DNA from: Lichenicoccus sp964242335
GTDB lineage: Bacteria > Pseudomonadota > Alphaproteobacteria > Acetobacterales > Acetobacteraceae
Direction of reading: 5' to 3'
Assembly (NCBI GenBank): GCA_964242335.1
Contig: CAXTAY010000005.1
Coordinates: 83,234 to 147,233, forward strand
Length of the DNA stretch: 64,000 bases
The position numbers were made by a program, and so were the translations under genes. Below the pieces are notes generated by a model that saw only the letters and a program-made list of their open reading frames with translations, ran no database searches and was not told where the DNA came from. Positions 42,596 through 52,460 of the stretch are shown here, one piece after another. How positions within the stretch are numbered: the stretch's first letter is position 1; every line of letters starts with the position of its first letter.

Positions 42596-43006
42596 ATGCT
42601 GGCAAGACCCCTCCTCGATGGCCAGACCGAGCTGCGCCTGCTCGGCGCCGCGGCCCTGATCGGGTTGCTGCAGCTCGGCTGGGCAGCCAGCGCCTCCCAG
42701 ACGCAGCGCGGCTTCGCCTGGGGGGCCGGCGCGCGCGACGAACCCCGCGCGGTGCACGGCGTGGCGGCACGGCTGCAGCGCGCGATGGCCAACTATCTCG
42801 AGACCTTCCCGATCTTCGCCGCAGCCCTGCTGGCCGCGGTGGCGCTCGGCCGCACCGGCGGCACCACGCTGCTCGGCGCCTGGATCTACGTCATCGCGCG
42901 CGCGATCTACGTCCCGCTCTACGTCAGCGGGGTGCCGGTGCTGCGCTCCCTGGTCTGGCTCGCCGCACTGGTCGGCATCGTGCTCGAGCTGGTGGCCCTG
43001 CTGTAG
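42596..43006 (+). CDS. MAPEG family membrane protein
   Basis: 136 residues with four hydrophobic helices. The signature region ARDEPRAVHGVAARLQRAMA and NYLETFPIFAAALLAAVAL matches the glutathione-binding N-x-x-E motif of MAPEG proteins (membrane-associated proteins in eicosanoid and glutathione metabolism). IYVIARAIYVPLYVSGVPVL is the usual third/fourth helix. Enzyme activity is unproven for bacterial members. Stands alone, convergent with the ROK regulator gene. Confidence 0.85.
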   Translation: MLARPLLDGQTELRLLGAAALIGLLQLGWAASASQTQRGFAWGAGARDEPRAVHGVAARLQRAMANYLETFPIFAAALLAAVALGRTGGTTLLGAWIYVIARAIYVPLYVSGVPVLRSLVWLAALVGIVLELVALL

Positions 43007-43044
43007 CGGGCACTCGTGGCACGCCTGCGGGGCGCGCGGCGCGC

Positions 43045-44250
43045 TCAGCGCGAGGCCACGGTCGAGCCGTGCCGCAGGTGCAGCGGCAGCAACGCGGCGC
43101 CCAACGCCGCGGCGCGCCTGCCGCCGCTGCCGAGACGCAGTTCGGGCGGCCCCCTCGGCTCCGGGTTGGCTTCGGCCAGCAGCGGCTGCAGACGGGCGAG
43201 CACCCCCTCGATCAGGCCGCGCGGCAGGTTGCCGTCGAGGATGATCGCCTGCACGTCGAGCAGGCTGGCCATCGACAGCAGCGGCACCACCAGCGCCTCG
43301 GCGCAATCCTGCATCCAGGCCTCGACCAGCTCCGCGTGGCTGCGCATCACCCCGTGCAGCTCGGTGGCGCGCGAGACGGCGATGCCGTGCGCATCCAGGT
43401 GACGGATCAGCGCCGCACCGGAGGCGCGGTCGAGCAGCACCGGCCGGCGCCGACGCGTATCGGAGTGCGGCAGCCGCGACCGCGCGACCGGGATCATCCC
43501 GATGGCGCCGGCATGGCCGCTGACGCCGCGGCGGTAATCGCCGTCCAGCACGATGCCGCCATCGATCGAGCTGTTGATGTAGATGCAGGCGAAGTCGTCG
43601 AGCTCGCGGCCATGGCCGTGGAACAGCTCGGCGAGCGCCGCGGCGGTGCCGTCATGCTCCACCAGCACCGGAAGGTCGAGGACGCCGCGCAGCTCGGCCG
43701 CGACGTCGTAGCCCAGCCAGGCCTGCGCGACCTCGGGGGGCCCGGATTCGGCGCTGCCGCGGCCGGGTGAGGGCAGCGCCAGGCCCACCCCGACCAGCCG
43801 GTTGCGGCGACCGGCGGGCAGCGCGCGCCGGATCTCGGCGACGCTGCGGATCGCGAGCTTCAGCGCCTGGTCCGGCGTCGGGAACAGGCACTCGTAGCGA
43901 CGGCTCTTGAGCACGCCGCCGGCGAAATCCACCAGCACCGCTTCGACCGAGCGACGTCCGAGCTTGATGCCGAGCGAGTAGGCGCCCTCGGGATCGAGAT
44001 GCAGCAGGGTGGCCGGCTGGCCGCGCTGTCCCATGCGCCGGCCGGTGCTGGCGACCAGACCCTGCCGCTCCAGCGACTGGACGATCTGGCCCACCGCGTT
44101 CTGGGTGAGGTTGAGCGGCCGGGCGAGATCGGCCTTCGACGCCTCGCCCAACCGGCGCAGCACGGTCAGCAGGCGGCGCTCGTTGAAATGTCGCACCGCC
44201 GTCGAGTTGCTGCCCTGCTGGGTCGCGCCGGGTCGTTCTTGCTTGCTCAT
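43045..44250 (-). CDS. ROK-family transcriptional regulator (NagC/XylR-like)
   Basis: 401 residues. N-terminal winged helix: RHFNERRLLTVLRRLGEASK, then ADLARPLNLTQNAVGQIVQS (residues ~20-60), then the ROK fold (GAYSLGIKLGRRSVEAVLVD). The sugar-site motif is VEHDGTAAALAEL. IDGGIVLDGDYRRGVSGHAGAIG replaces the usual signature, and the CxCGxxGC zinc motif is absent (arginine-rich instead). It is divergent from the OprB/ABC transporter genes with a perfect palindrome between them, so it very likely represses or controls that operon. Start ATG at 44250; an ATG at 44325 would run into the operator region. Confidence 0.9.
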   Translation of the reverse strand: MSKQERPGATQQGSNSTAVRHFNERRLLTVLRRLGEASKADLARPLNLTQNAVGQIVQSLERQGLVASTGRRMGQRGQPATLLHLDPEGAYSLGIKLGRRSVEAVLVDFAGGVLKSRRYECLFPTPDQALKLAIRSVAEIRRALPAGRRNRLVGVGLALPSPGRGSAESGPPEVAQAWLGYDVAAELRGVLDLPVLVEHDGTAAALAELFHGHGRELDDFACIYINSSIDGGIVLDGDYRRGVSGHAGAIGMIPVARSRLPHSDTRRRRPVLLDRASGAALIRHLDAHGIAVSRATELHGVMRSHAELVEAWMQDCAEALVVPLLSMASLLDVQAIILDGNLPRGLIEGVLARLQPLLAEANPEPRGPPELRLGSGGRRAAALGAALLPLHLRHGSTVASR

Positions 44251-44550
44251 AGAGGACGATCGCCCGCCGGTGTTGACGCCGGTCATCCGTCCTGATGACA
44301 CCTCGGCGCCGCTCGGGGAAGGCATTAATTAATTCAGGGTGAATTAATTTGGCTTGACGCCGAGGCGGGGTCGTGGGATCAATCTCGGCAGTGACCGCAT
44401 CGGTCGCGGCGGTGTTGCGAAGGGCCGGATAATCGATCCCTGCCGGGATGGGTCAACCCCCGCTTCGTTACTTCTCTGCCCCCTGTGGCAGATCCGCCAC
44501 GGAAGGTGCAGCTGCGTAATAAAAAGAGTTTGAGAAGCGTTCGGAGGAAC
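44251..44550. promoter_or_regulatory. Divergent control region of ROK regulator and OprB/ABC operon
   Basis: 300 bases without a gene. It contains the AT-rich palindrome at 44327-44349, a TTGACG at 44354-44359 (no good -10 at 17 bases), a small leader hairpin GTGGC-AGATCC-GCCAC at 44485-44500, and a strong GGAGGAAC just before the porin ATG. Confidence 0.6.
44327..44349. promoter_or_regulatory. Probable ROK regulator operator
   Basis: AATTAATTCA-GGG-TGAATTAATT: ten-base perfect arms with a three-base spacer, strikingly AT-rich against the surrounding GC-rich DNA. NagC/Mlc-type ROK regulators bind AT-rich inverted repeats. It sits 77 bases upstream of the ROK gene and about 200 bases upstream of the porin. 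Confidence 0.75.
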
Positions 44551-46008
44551 ATGATGTCGATACCAAACGGGGCGAAGTCCCGGCTCGCTTGGCGTACACG
44601 CCGCGCCTCGCTGCTCGCGGCCGGCGCGCTCCTTTGCGTCGCCTCGGGCTCTGCCCTCGCCCAGACGCCCGACCAGGCCCAGGGCACCTTTGCCAGCCAG
44701 AAGCTCTCCGGCGTCCCGAGCTCGGAATACGGCATGGCGCCGATTCCGGCCCCCGAGGCGCTGGTGCCCCAGGTCAACCAGTACCTGAAGCAGTACGGCA
44801 CCGCGGTGCTGCTCAGCAACGTCGACGAGTTCGACGGCATCATCAGCGGGCCGCGCAAGGGCTCCGCCAATGCCGGCCAGTACGGCCTGGAGTGGGACCA
44901 GGACTGGAACGTGCTCGCCCATATCCCGGGCTTCGAGACGCACGCCGTCGCGGTCGGCCGCTACGGCATCCCGACCAGCCCGATCTTCGGCGACAACCTC
45001 AACCCGTCGCAGGAAATCTACGGCGCCGGCGGCAACGTCGCGATCCATCTCGTGTTCTTCTACGGCGAAGAGACGGTGGCGCACGGCCGCGTCGCGTTCG
45101 CGTTCGGACGGTTCCCCTCGCAGAACGACTTCCTCGCCTCGCCGCTGAACTGCAACTTCCAGCAGAACTCGCTGTGCGGAAATCCCAAGGCGATCGGCGA
45201 CAACGTCTCCAACTCGTCCTATCCCGACGCCAACTGGGCGGTCCGACTGCGCGTGCGTCCGATCGCGCCGGTCTACGTGCAGGCCGGCATCTTCTTCACC
45301 CAGGACAACATCTACAGCGCCACCAACGGTTTCCGTTCTGGCTTCACCTTCGACAGCACCCACATCAACGGCGAGTTCTTCCCGGCCGAAGTCGGCTACG
45401 AGCCGACCATCGGCCCGGACCAGATGCCCGGCCACTACAAGCTCGGCGCCAGCTACGACAACAACAACCACGCCAGCAACGGTGTCGACGTCAATGGCGG
45501 GCCCTACGGTGTGACCGGCCTGCCGGCGCAGCAGCGCAAGGGTGGATCGCAGGCCTGGGCCTCGTTCGACCAGATGCTGGTGCGTCAGGGCCCCGGCGGC
45601 ACCGACGGCATCATCGTGCTCGGCGACTACGTGCATAACGACCCGCGCTACTCGACCCGGGCCAACCAGTACATCGTCGCCGCCCTGGATCGCGATTTCT
45701 GGAAGGCGCGTCCGTTCGACACCGTCGGCGTCGAGTTCTCCTACACCGAGGTCGCGGGCACGCTGGGCAAGGCGCAGGGTCTCGAGCAGGAGCTCGGGCT
45801 GCCGCTCACCGGCTCGTTCGTGTCCGACACCACGGTCCCGCGCGGCATCCAGACCCACACGATGAACCTCGAAGTGAACTACCAGATCCACGTGTTCCGC
45901 GGCGTCACCTTCGCACCGGACTTCCAGTACTTCATCCGTCCGAACGCGCAGAGCAACCTTCCCAACGCCGCCCTGCTCGGCTTCAAGAGCGTGATCGAAC
46001 TGTTCTGA
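44551..46008 (+). CDS. oprB: OprB-family carbohydrate porin
   Basis: 485 residues from ATG 44551 (perfect GGAGG upstream; ATG 44554 also possible). Signal peptide with twin basic start (WRTRRASLLAAGALLCVASG), cleavage likely after SALA at residue 37. The mature protein is rich in aromatic beta-strands, e.g. GQYGLEWDQDWNVLAHIPGF, QEIYGAGGNVAIHLVFFYGE and QAGIFFTQDNIYSATNGFRS, and ends VIELF with the C-terminal Phe of outer-membrane barrels. OprB porins admit glucose, mannitol and other sugars. Followed by sugar ABC permeases, so it supplies outer-membrane uptake for that system. Confidence 0.93.
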   Translation: MMSIPNGAKSRLAWRTRRASLLAAGALLCVASGSALAQTPDQAQGTFASQKLSGVPSSEYGMAPIPAPEALVPQVNQYLKQYGTAVLLSNVDEFDGIISGPRKGSANAGQYGLEWDQDWNVLAHIPGFETHAVAVGRYGIPTSPIFGDNLNPSQEIYGAGGNVAIHLVFFYGEETVAHGRVAFAFGRFPSQNDFLASPLNCNFQQNSLCGNPKAIGDNVSNSSYPDANWAVRLRVRPIAPVYVQAGIFFTQDNIYSATNGFRSGFTFDSTHINGEFFPAEVGYEPTIGPDQMPGHYKLGASYDNNNHASNGVDVNGGPYGVTGLPAQQRKGGSQAWASFDQMLVRQGPGGTDGIIVLGDYVHNDPRYSTRANQYIVAALDRDFWKARPFDTVGVEFSYTEVAGTLGKAQGLEQELGLPLTGSFVSDTTVPRGIQTHTMNLEVNYQIHVFRGVTFAPDFQYFIRPNAQSNLPNAALLGFKSVIELF

Positions 46009-46027
46009 TCTGATACGACTGGCTACC

Positions 46028-46051
46028 GGGGCGGGCTCTCGAGCCCGCCCC
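46028..46051 (+). terminator. Strong hairpin between porin and permease genes
   Basis: GGGGCGGGCT-CTCG-AGCCCGCCCC, a ten-pair GC-rich stem, 20 bases past the porin stop, with no T-tract. It may terminate part of the transcripts or protect the porin mRNA 3' end, giving more porin than permease. Confidence 0.65.
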
Positions 46052-46111
46052 GCGTTCTGAGCGTCCCGGGGAAAAGCGCACCACAGAGGCGCAGGATGAG
46101 GATCAAGAGCG

Positions 46112-47071
46112 ATGTCGCAGGCAGTGCGCGAGGTCGCCACCACCCGTCTCGGGCCAGCGCCTCCAGGATCGGCGCCTCCCGGACCGACGCGATCCGGACG
46201 GGCGCGGACGAGCCGCAACGGCGTCACCCTGCCGCTGATCTCGCCCGCGGTGGTGATCCTGCTGGCCTGGTCGATCGTCCCGCTGGTGATGACGCTGTGG
46301 TTCTCCTTCCAGCATTACAACCTAGTCGATCCGACACAGACCGGCTTCGCCGGCTTCGATAATTACCGCTTCCTGCTGACCGACCCGGATTTCTGGGCCT
46401 CCCTGACCAACACGCTGATCCTTCTCGGCGGCACGCTGTTGATTACGGTGTGCGGCGGCACCCTGCTCGCGGTGCTGTACGACCAGGAGTTTCCCGGCCG
46501 CGCCATCGCCCGGCTGCTGGTGATCGCGCCGTTCTTCGTCATGCCGACGGTCTCCGCCCTGGTGTGGAAGAACCTGATGCTGCACCCGATCTACGGGGTG
46601 GTGTCGGCGCTGCTTCGCGCGGTGGGCTTGCAGCCGGTGGACTGGTTCTCGCAGGTGCCGCTGCTCACCATCGTCGGCATCGTGTCGTGGGAATGGCTGC
46701 CGTTCGCGATCCTGATCCTGCTGACCGCGGTGCAGTCTCTCGACCACGAGCAGCGCGAGGCGGCGCGCATGGACGGCGCCGGCCCGATCGCCAGCTTCTT
46801 CTACATCACGCTGCCGCACCTGCGCCGGGCGATCGGCGTGGTGGTGATGATCGAGACCATCTTCCTGCTCACCATCTTCGCCGAGATCAGCGTCACCACC
46901 GCCGGCGGTCCCGGCGTCGCCTCCACCAACCTCGCCTTCCTGATCTATGCGCGTGCCCTGCTGCAGTTCGACGTCGGAGGCGGCTCGGCCGGCGGCGTGA
47001 TCGCCATCATCCTGGCCAACATCGTCGCCTTCTTCCTGGTGCGCTCGATCGCCCGCAACCTCGAGGTCTGA
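46112..47071 (+). CDS. Sugar ABC transporter permease (MalF/SmoF type)
   Basis: 319 residues with six hydrophobic helices after a proline-rich N-terminal tail (residues 1-35). First helix around PAVVILLAWSIVPLVMTLWF; FSFQHYNLVDP and GFAGFDNYRFLLTDPDFW are typical of carbohydrate permeases. The cytoplasmic EAA loop reads EQREAARMDGAGPIASFFYI-TLPHLR. It pairs with the next gene (3-base gap) to form the transmembrane channel. Similarity in layout to sorbitol/mannitol (smo/mtl) systems is suggestive, not proof of substrate. Confidence 0.92.
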   Translation: MSQAVREVATTRLGPAPPGSAPPGPTRSGRARTSRNGVTLPLISPAVVILLAWSIVPLVMTLWFSFQHYNLVDPTQTGFAGFDNYRFLLTDPDFWASLTNTLILLGGTLLITVCGGTLLAVLYDQEFPGRAIARLLVIAPFFVMPTVSALVWKNLMLHPIYGVVSALLRAVGLQPVDWFSQVPLLTIVGIVSWEWLPFAILILLTAVQSLDHEQREAARMDGAGPIASFFYITLPHLRRAIGVVVMIETIFLLTIFAEISVTTAGGPGVASTNLAFLIYARALLQFDVGGGSAGGVIAIILANIVAFFLVRSIARNLEV

Positions 47072-47074
47072 GCC

Positions 47075-47896
47075 ATGCGCACCACCGCGCTGAACAAGGC
47101 ACTGCTGACGATCCTCGGCTGGTTCATCGCCCTCGTCATGTTCTTCCCGATCTTCTGGATGTTCATCACCGGCTTCAAGACCGAGCTGGACGCGGTCTCC
47201 ACGCCGCCGCACCTGTTCTTCCATCCGACGCTGCAGAGCTACGCCGACGTGCAGAGCCGCGCCAACTACTGGCTGTTCGCGCTGAACAGCGTGATCATCT
47301 CGGTGGGCGGCACCGTGCTCGCGCTGCTGCTGGCGATCCCGGCGGCCTACGTGATGGCGTTCTTTCCGACCCACCGCACACGCGGCACCCTGCTGTGGAT
47401 GCTCTCGACCAAGATGCTGCCGCCGGTCGGCGTGCTGATCCCGATCTACCTGCTGATGCGCGGCACCGGCCTGCTCGACAGCCGGATCGGCCTGATCCTG
47501 GTCTACATGCTGATGAACCTGCCGATCGTGGTGTGGATGCTGTTCACCTTCTTCAAGGAGGTGCCGCGCGACATCCTGGAAGCCGGCCGCATGGACGGCG
47601 CCGGACGGCTGGGCGAGCTGCGACACGTGCTGCTGCCGCTGTCGCTGCCCGGCGTCGCCTCCACCGGGCTGCTGTCGCTGATCCTGTGCTGGAACGAGGC
47701 GTTCTGGAGCCTGAACCTCACCAGCGCCGCCGCCGCGCCGCTGACGGCGTTCATCGCCTCGTTCAGCAGCCCCGAGGGCCTGTTCTTCGCCAAGCTGTCG
47801 GCGGCGTCCACGATGGCGGTGGCGCCCATCCTGGTGTTCGGCTGGTTCAGCCAGCGCCAGCTCGTGCGCGGCCTGACCTTCGGCGCCGTGAAATAG
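47075..47896 (+). CDS. Sugar ABC transporter permease (MalG/SmoG type)
   Basis: 273 residues, six helices. The N-terminal LGWFIALVMFFPIFWMFITG and FKTELDA are typical MalG-type starts; STKMLPPVGVLIPIYLLMRG is a characteristic inner stretch. EAA loop: RDILEAGRMDGAGRLGELRH-VLLPLSLPG. It is the partner of the preceding permease and lies 10 bases before the ATPase gene. Confidence 0.93.
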   Translation: MRTTALNKALLTILGWFIALVMFFPIFWMFITGFKTELDAVSTPPHLFFHPTLQSYADVQSRANYWLFALNSVIISVGGTVLALLLAIPAAYVMAFFPTHRTRGTLLWMLSTKMLPPVGVLIPIYLLMRGTGLLDSRIGLILVYMLMNLPIVVWMLFTFFKEVPRDILEAGRMDGAGRLGELRHVLLPLSLPGVASTGLLSLILCWNEAFWSLNLTSAAAAPLTAFIASFSSPEGLFFAKLSAASTMAVAPILVFGWFSQRQLVRGLTFGAVK

Positions 47897-47906
47897 GAGC
47901 CGCCCC

Positions 47907-49010
<1,104 letters not shown>

Positions 49011-49081
49011 CGGCGGCGCTAGCGCCTGATCGTCTTAGGCTGGATCTGCCTTAGACGTGAATCGGTCGCCAGGACAGTGAT

Positions 49082-49121
49082 CTAGAGCAAGTTCATCGGC
49101 TCAGGGCCGGTCTTGCTCTAG
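49082..49121. terminator. Inverted repeat between convergent genes
   Basis: CTAGAGCAAG (49082-49091) and CTTGCTCTAG (49112-49121), perfect ten-base arms with a 20-base loop, placed where the ABC operon and the methyltransferase gene converge. The right arm overlaps the last bases after the methyltransferase stop. A further imperfect pair GTCTTAGGC / GCCTTAGAC lies just upstream (around 49031-49057). Probable bidirectional terminator. Confidence 0.5.
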
Positions 49122-50947
49122 CGCCACAGATAGAGGTCGGCATGGTGCCAGTCCTCGCCGCTCAGGAAGGCGAGAATGTCGTCGGTCGTGTGACGCTGGC
49201 CGAGCCCGATCGACCGGTTCGGGAACGCCTCGATCCGGCGTCGGAACGCCTCCCGGTCGAAGGCGGGCTTGCGTATCCGCCACAGCTCGATCACCGCGAG
49301 CTCCACCCGATCCCAGATCTGCATCGGCGTCAGCGAGACGATCAGCTCGTCGCAGCCCTGCGTATCGGACTTCCAGACCAGCCGGTCGGCATTGTCGAGC
49401 CGGACGTGCTCGCGCATCCAGCTTCCGGTCTCGACCGCGCGCACCAGGGTCGTGTCGAAGCGCCGGCCGCGCATGGCGTCGTCGTTCAGCGAGTAGTTGC
49501 CGGCGTTCTCGTCGTCGCGGAAGAACGTCGCCTCGCCGTCGCGGTCCGACAGCGCCACGTTCCACAGGCTGCAGCGCGTGCCGCTCAGGTCGCCGACATT
49601 GTAGCGCAGCGCCCGGAAGTTGCCCGGCTCGGCCTCGATGCAGTGGAACCGGTCGAGGTTGGCGAAGCCTCGCGCCGCCTGGCGGGTGAACAGGCCGACA
49701 TTGGCGCCGATATCGAGCACGACGTAGGAACGCCCGGTGTCGATGCGCTGGCGCAGGAACGCCTGGGTTTCCGGCGCCCAGGCGCCGTGCGCCGCGACGG
49801 TCGGGAAGATCGCGCGGTCGAACGGCAGCACGATGCTGTCGCCGGGTGCACCCAGGCCGCACGCCGCGGTGAGCGTCAGCATCGCGCCGCGGGCGGCGAG
49901 GCACGGGCTGGCATCGAGCAGGCCGAGCGGGGACGAGGGCAGGGGAGCCGGCGGGGGAGCCGGCACCGGAGCTGCATGGGTGATCGCCGCCAGGTCGTAG
50001 AGCGGGTTGCGGAACAGGCTCTCGGAGCAGCGGTTGTAGCTGAGCCGCGGGGTCCGCCACGCCGCCGGCACGCGGCCGAAGCGGGCGACGATCAGCCCGT
50101 CGCCGCTGAAGGATTCCTGCACGTCGTGCTCGGCGAGGATCGTGGCGCCGGCCTGGCGCAGCACCGCCAGGCAGCGCTGGTGCGTCAGCGGATCCTGGCT
50201 GATCCGGTGCGTATGGGTCGAGACCATGACCCAGCCGAGCCGCCCCGCGGCGGCAAGTGCTGCACAGCTCTCCAGCACGCCGAGCTCGACGCCCTGCGCG
50301 TCGCAATGCAGCAGGTCGAGATGCTCGATCGCGTGGCGCGCCATCATCCCCGGCACGGTGAGACAGGGCAGCTGCACCGGACCCGACTCCTCGGTCTGGA
50401 ACAGGCTCGGCGCCGCCTCGACACTGCCGATGAAGCCGGCGATGAACACCGGCTCGCAGCCGTTCAGCGTGGCGTTGATGCGGCCGACCTCGAGATGCGC
50501 CGGATCGGCCTCGACGACGAAGCTGCGGCGGCGCGCGCCTTCGGAGAGGAACCAGATCGAGTAGAAGCTCCAGAAGCCGCCCAGCTCGAACATGACCGCG
50601 TCGTCGCCGAGATGTCGCATGATCTCGGCGAACAGCACCTCCTCCTGCGGCTCGTGATGGCCGCGGCACCGCGTGATCAGGTCCTGCATCCAGGCGCCGT
50701 AATAGCCGCCGGCGAGCACCCTGACGCCGTTGTGCATGACCTGCACCATCGTGCCGTCGGGCTGGCGGACCACCGCTCCGGCACCGGCGACCTTGGGCAG
50801 CACGTCGGCGTCGCGGCAGCGCGCGGTGATCGCGGTGCGTTCCTCGGCGGTGCGGATCAGCGGCACCAGGGCTTCCAGCCGGTGCGGGTCGAGCCGCTCG
50901 ACCTGTGCCACCACGCTCAGCCGGTCGGCCTCGCCGTCCTGTGACAT
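49118..50947 (-). CDS. Tandem FkbM-type methyltransferase (two modules)
   Basis: 609 residues. The C-terminal module is a clear FkbM SAM-dependent methyltransferase: VVLDIGANVGLFTRQAAR (409-426), FHCIEAEPGNFRALRYNV (434-451) and WKSDTQG (525-531). The N-terminal module shows the same order with variant residues: VMFELGGFWSFYSIWFL (118-134), VVEADPAHLEVGRINATLNG (144-163) and HCDAQGVELGVLES (214-227). A proline-rich linker (327-340) joins them. FkbM enzymes O-methylate sugars or polyketides. The GG-F-W in the first SAM loop may alter binding. No glycosylation gene is adjacent. Start ATG at 50947. Confidence 0.85.
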   Translation of the reverse strand: MSQDGEADRLSVVAQVERLDPHRLEALVPLIRTAEERTAITARCRDADVLPKVAGAGAVVRQPDGTMVQVMHNGVRVLAGGYYGAWMQDLITRCRGHHEPQEEVLFAEIMRHLGDDAVMFELGGFWSFYSIWFLSEGARRRSFVVEADPAHLEVGRINATLNGCEPVFIAGFIGSVEAAPSLFQTEESGPVQLPCLTVPGMMARHAIEHLDLLHCDAQGVELGVLESCAALAAAGRLGWVMVSTHTHRISQDPLTHQRCLAVLRQAGATILAEHDVQESFSGDGLIVARFGRVPAAWRTPRLSYNRCSESLFRNPLYDLAAITHAAPVPAPPPAPLPSSPLGLLDASPCLAARGAMLTLTAACGLGAPGDSIVLPFDRAIFPTVAAHGAWAPETQAFLRQRIDTGRSYVVLDIGANVGLFTRQAARGFANLDRFHCIEAEPGNFRALRYNVGDLSGTRCSLWNVALSDRDGEATFFRDDENAGNYSLNDDAMRGRRFDTTLVRAVETGSWMREHVRLDNADRLVWKSDTQGCDELIVSLTPMQIWDRVELAVIELWRIRKPAFDREAFRRRIEAFPNRSIGLGQRHTTDDILAFLSGEDWHHADLYLWR

Positions 50948-51015
50948 GAGCCTCGCTCTCCGTGCGCTGTCGCACGAACAGAGCAGACCGTCGCCGCCGA
51001 AGTCAATTCGTTATA

Positions 51016-51035
51016 AAAACGGTCCGGACCGGTTT
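51016..51035 (-). terminator. Rho-independent terminator of hss
   Basis: On the reverse strand: AAACCGG-TCCGGA-CCGTTTTTAT. A short GC stem (one bulged C) followed by five T residues, one base past the hss stop codon. Confidence 0.65.
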
Positions 51036-51036
51036 C

Positions 51037-52443
51037 TCAGGCGACGCGGAAATTGCCGAACTGCCAGGGCGAGGCGTGATCCAGCTCCTCGCTGAACAGG
51101 TCGCCGCGATCCGCGAGCGGCGTCCAGTCCGAGTACACCCCGACCAGCTCGCCGAGATAGGGCCGGGCGATCTCGAGGATGCGCGCGTGATCGACGGCGT
51201 CGGGCTCGACCACGCCGCGACGGGGGTTCTCGATCGCCCAGACCAGCCCGCCCAGCACCGTCGCCGTCACCTGCAGGCTGGTGGCATTGTTGTGCGGCGC
51301 CAGCGCCCGCGTCGCCTCGATCGACAGCCGCGAGCCGTACCAGTAGGCGCCGCGCGCGTGTCCCATCAGCAGCACCCCGAGCTCGTCGGTGCCGGAGACG
51401 ATCTCGTCCATCAGCAGCCTCCGGTTCGGCTGCATGCGCCAGTTCTTGCCGGCCAGCTCGTGCAGCGACAGCACCGCGTCGTCGCAGGGATGGTAGGCGT
51501 AGTGCACCGTCGGGCGGTAGGCGATCACGCCATCCTCGCGGTGGGTGAGGTAGTCCGCGATCGAGATCGATTCGTTGTGTGTGATCAGGAAGCCGTGGAA
51601 CGGCCCCTCCAGCGGCGTCCAGCTGCGCACCCGGGTCGAGGCGCCGGGACGCTCCAGGTAGATCGCGGCACCGCCGCCGAAATTATGTCCGCGCGCATCC
51701 GCGGGCCACGTCTTCTCGTGCGTGCCCCAGCCCAGCTCCGCCGGCTGGCAGCCCTCCGACACGAAGCCGTCCACCGACCAGGTGTTGACGAACTCGCCGC
51801 GCCGCTTGGCGACGTCGGCGACCTGGGTGTCGCGTTCGGCGATGTGGATCACCTTGACGCCGAGCCGGTGCGCCAGCGCCGCCCAGCCCTCGCGCGAGCG
51901 CGGCGCCGGCTCGGCGCTGCCGGTATCCTGCGCCAGCTGCAGCAGCGCCTCCTTGACGAAGTGCGAGACCAGGCCGGGGTTGGCGCCGTGGGTGATCAGC
52001 GCCGTCGGGGCGCTGCGCTGCGATTCCGCCAGCCTCAGCGCGGACTCGCGCAGCGCGTAGTTCGAGCGCTCCGAGGGGGTCAGCGACGGGTCGGTGTAGC
52101 CGCCGGCCCAGGGCTCGATGCAGGTGTCCTGGTACAGCGCGCCGACCTCGCGGCACAGCCGCATCAGCGCCACCGACGACACGTCCACCGACAGGTTGAG
52201 CAGGAAGTCGCCCTGGCCCAGCATCGGCGTCAGCAGGTCGCGGCAGTTCTCTCGCGTGACCGGCTCGACCGTGAAGCGGACGCCGTGGGCGCTTGCGATC
52301 GCCTCGCCGCGGGCATCGCCGGTGACGATGCTGATCTGCCCCGGGGAGAGCTCGATGTGGCGCAGGATCAGCGGCAGCACGCCCTGGCCGATGCTGCCGA
52401 AGCCTACGATCACCAGGCGGCCGGAAAATGCCACTTGCTTCAT
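51037..52443 (-). CDS. hss: Homospermidine synthase
   Basis: 468 residues, normal length. NAD-dependent conversion of putrescine (with putrescine or spermidine) to homospermidine, a main polyamine in many alphaproteobacteria. The N-terminal Rossmann motif is RLVIVGFGSIGQGVLP; GDFLLNLSVDVSSVALMRLC and YQDTCIEPWAGGYTDP follow; ITHGANPGLVSHFVKEALLQ and THNESISIADYLTHREDGVI are further hallmarks of this saccharopine-dehydrogenase-like family. Monocistronic: own terminator downstream and a repeat copy upstream (52461-52507). Confidence 0.95.
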   Translation of the reverse strand: MKQVAFSGRLVIVGFGSIGQGVLPLILRHIELSPGQISIVTGDARGEAIASAHGVRFTVEPVTRENCRDLLTPMLGQGDFLLNLSVDVSSVALMRLCREVGALYQDTCIEPWAGGYTDPSLTPSERSNYALRESALRLAESQRSAPTALITHGANPGLVSHFVKEALLQLAQDTGSAEPAPRSREGWAALAHRLGVKVIHIAERDTQVADVAKRRGEFVNTWSVDGFVSEGCQPAELGWGTHEKTWPADARGHNFGGGAAIYLERPGASTRVRSWTPLEGPFHGFLITHNESISIADYLTHREDGVIAYRPTVHYAYHPCDDAVLSLHELAGKNWRMQPNRRLLMDEIVSGTDELGVLLMGHARGAYWYGSRLSIEATRALAPHNNATSLQVTATVLGGLVWAIENPRRGVVEPDAVDHARILEIARPYLGELVGVYSDWTPLADRGDLFSEELDHASPWQFGNFRVA

Positions 52444-52460
52444 CTGCTTGCTCCTGGGCT

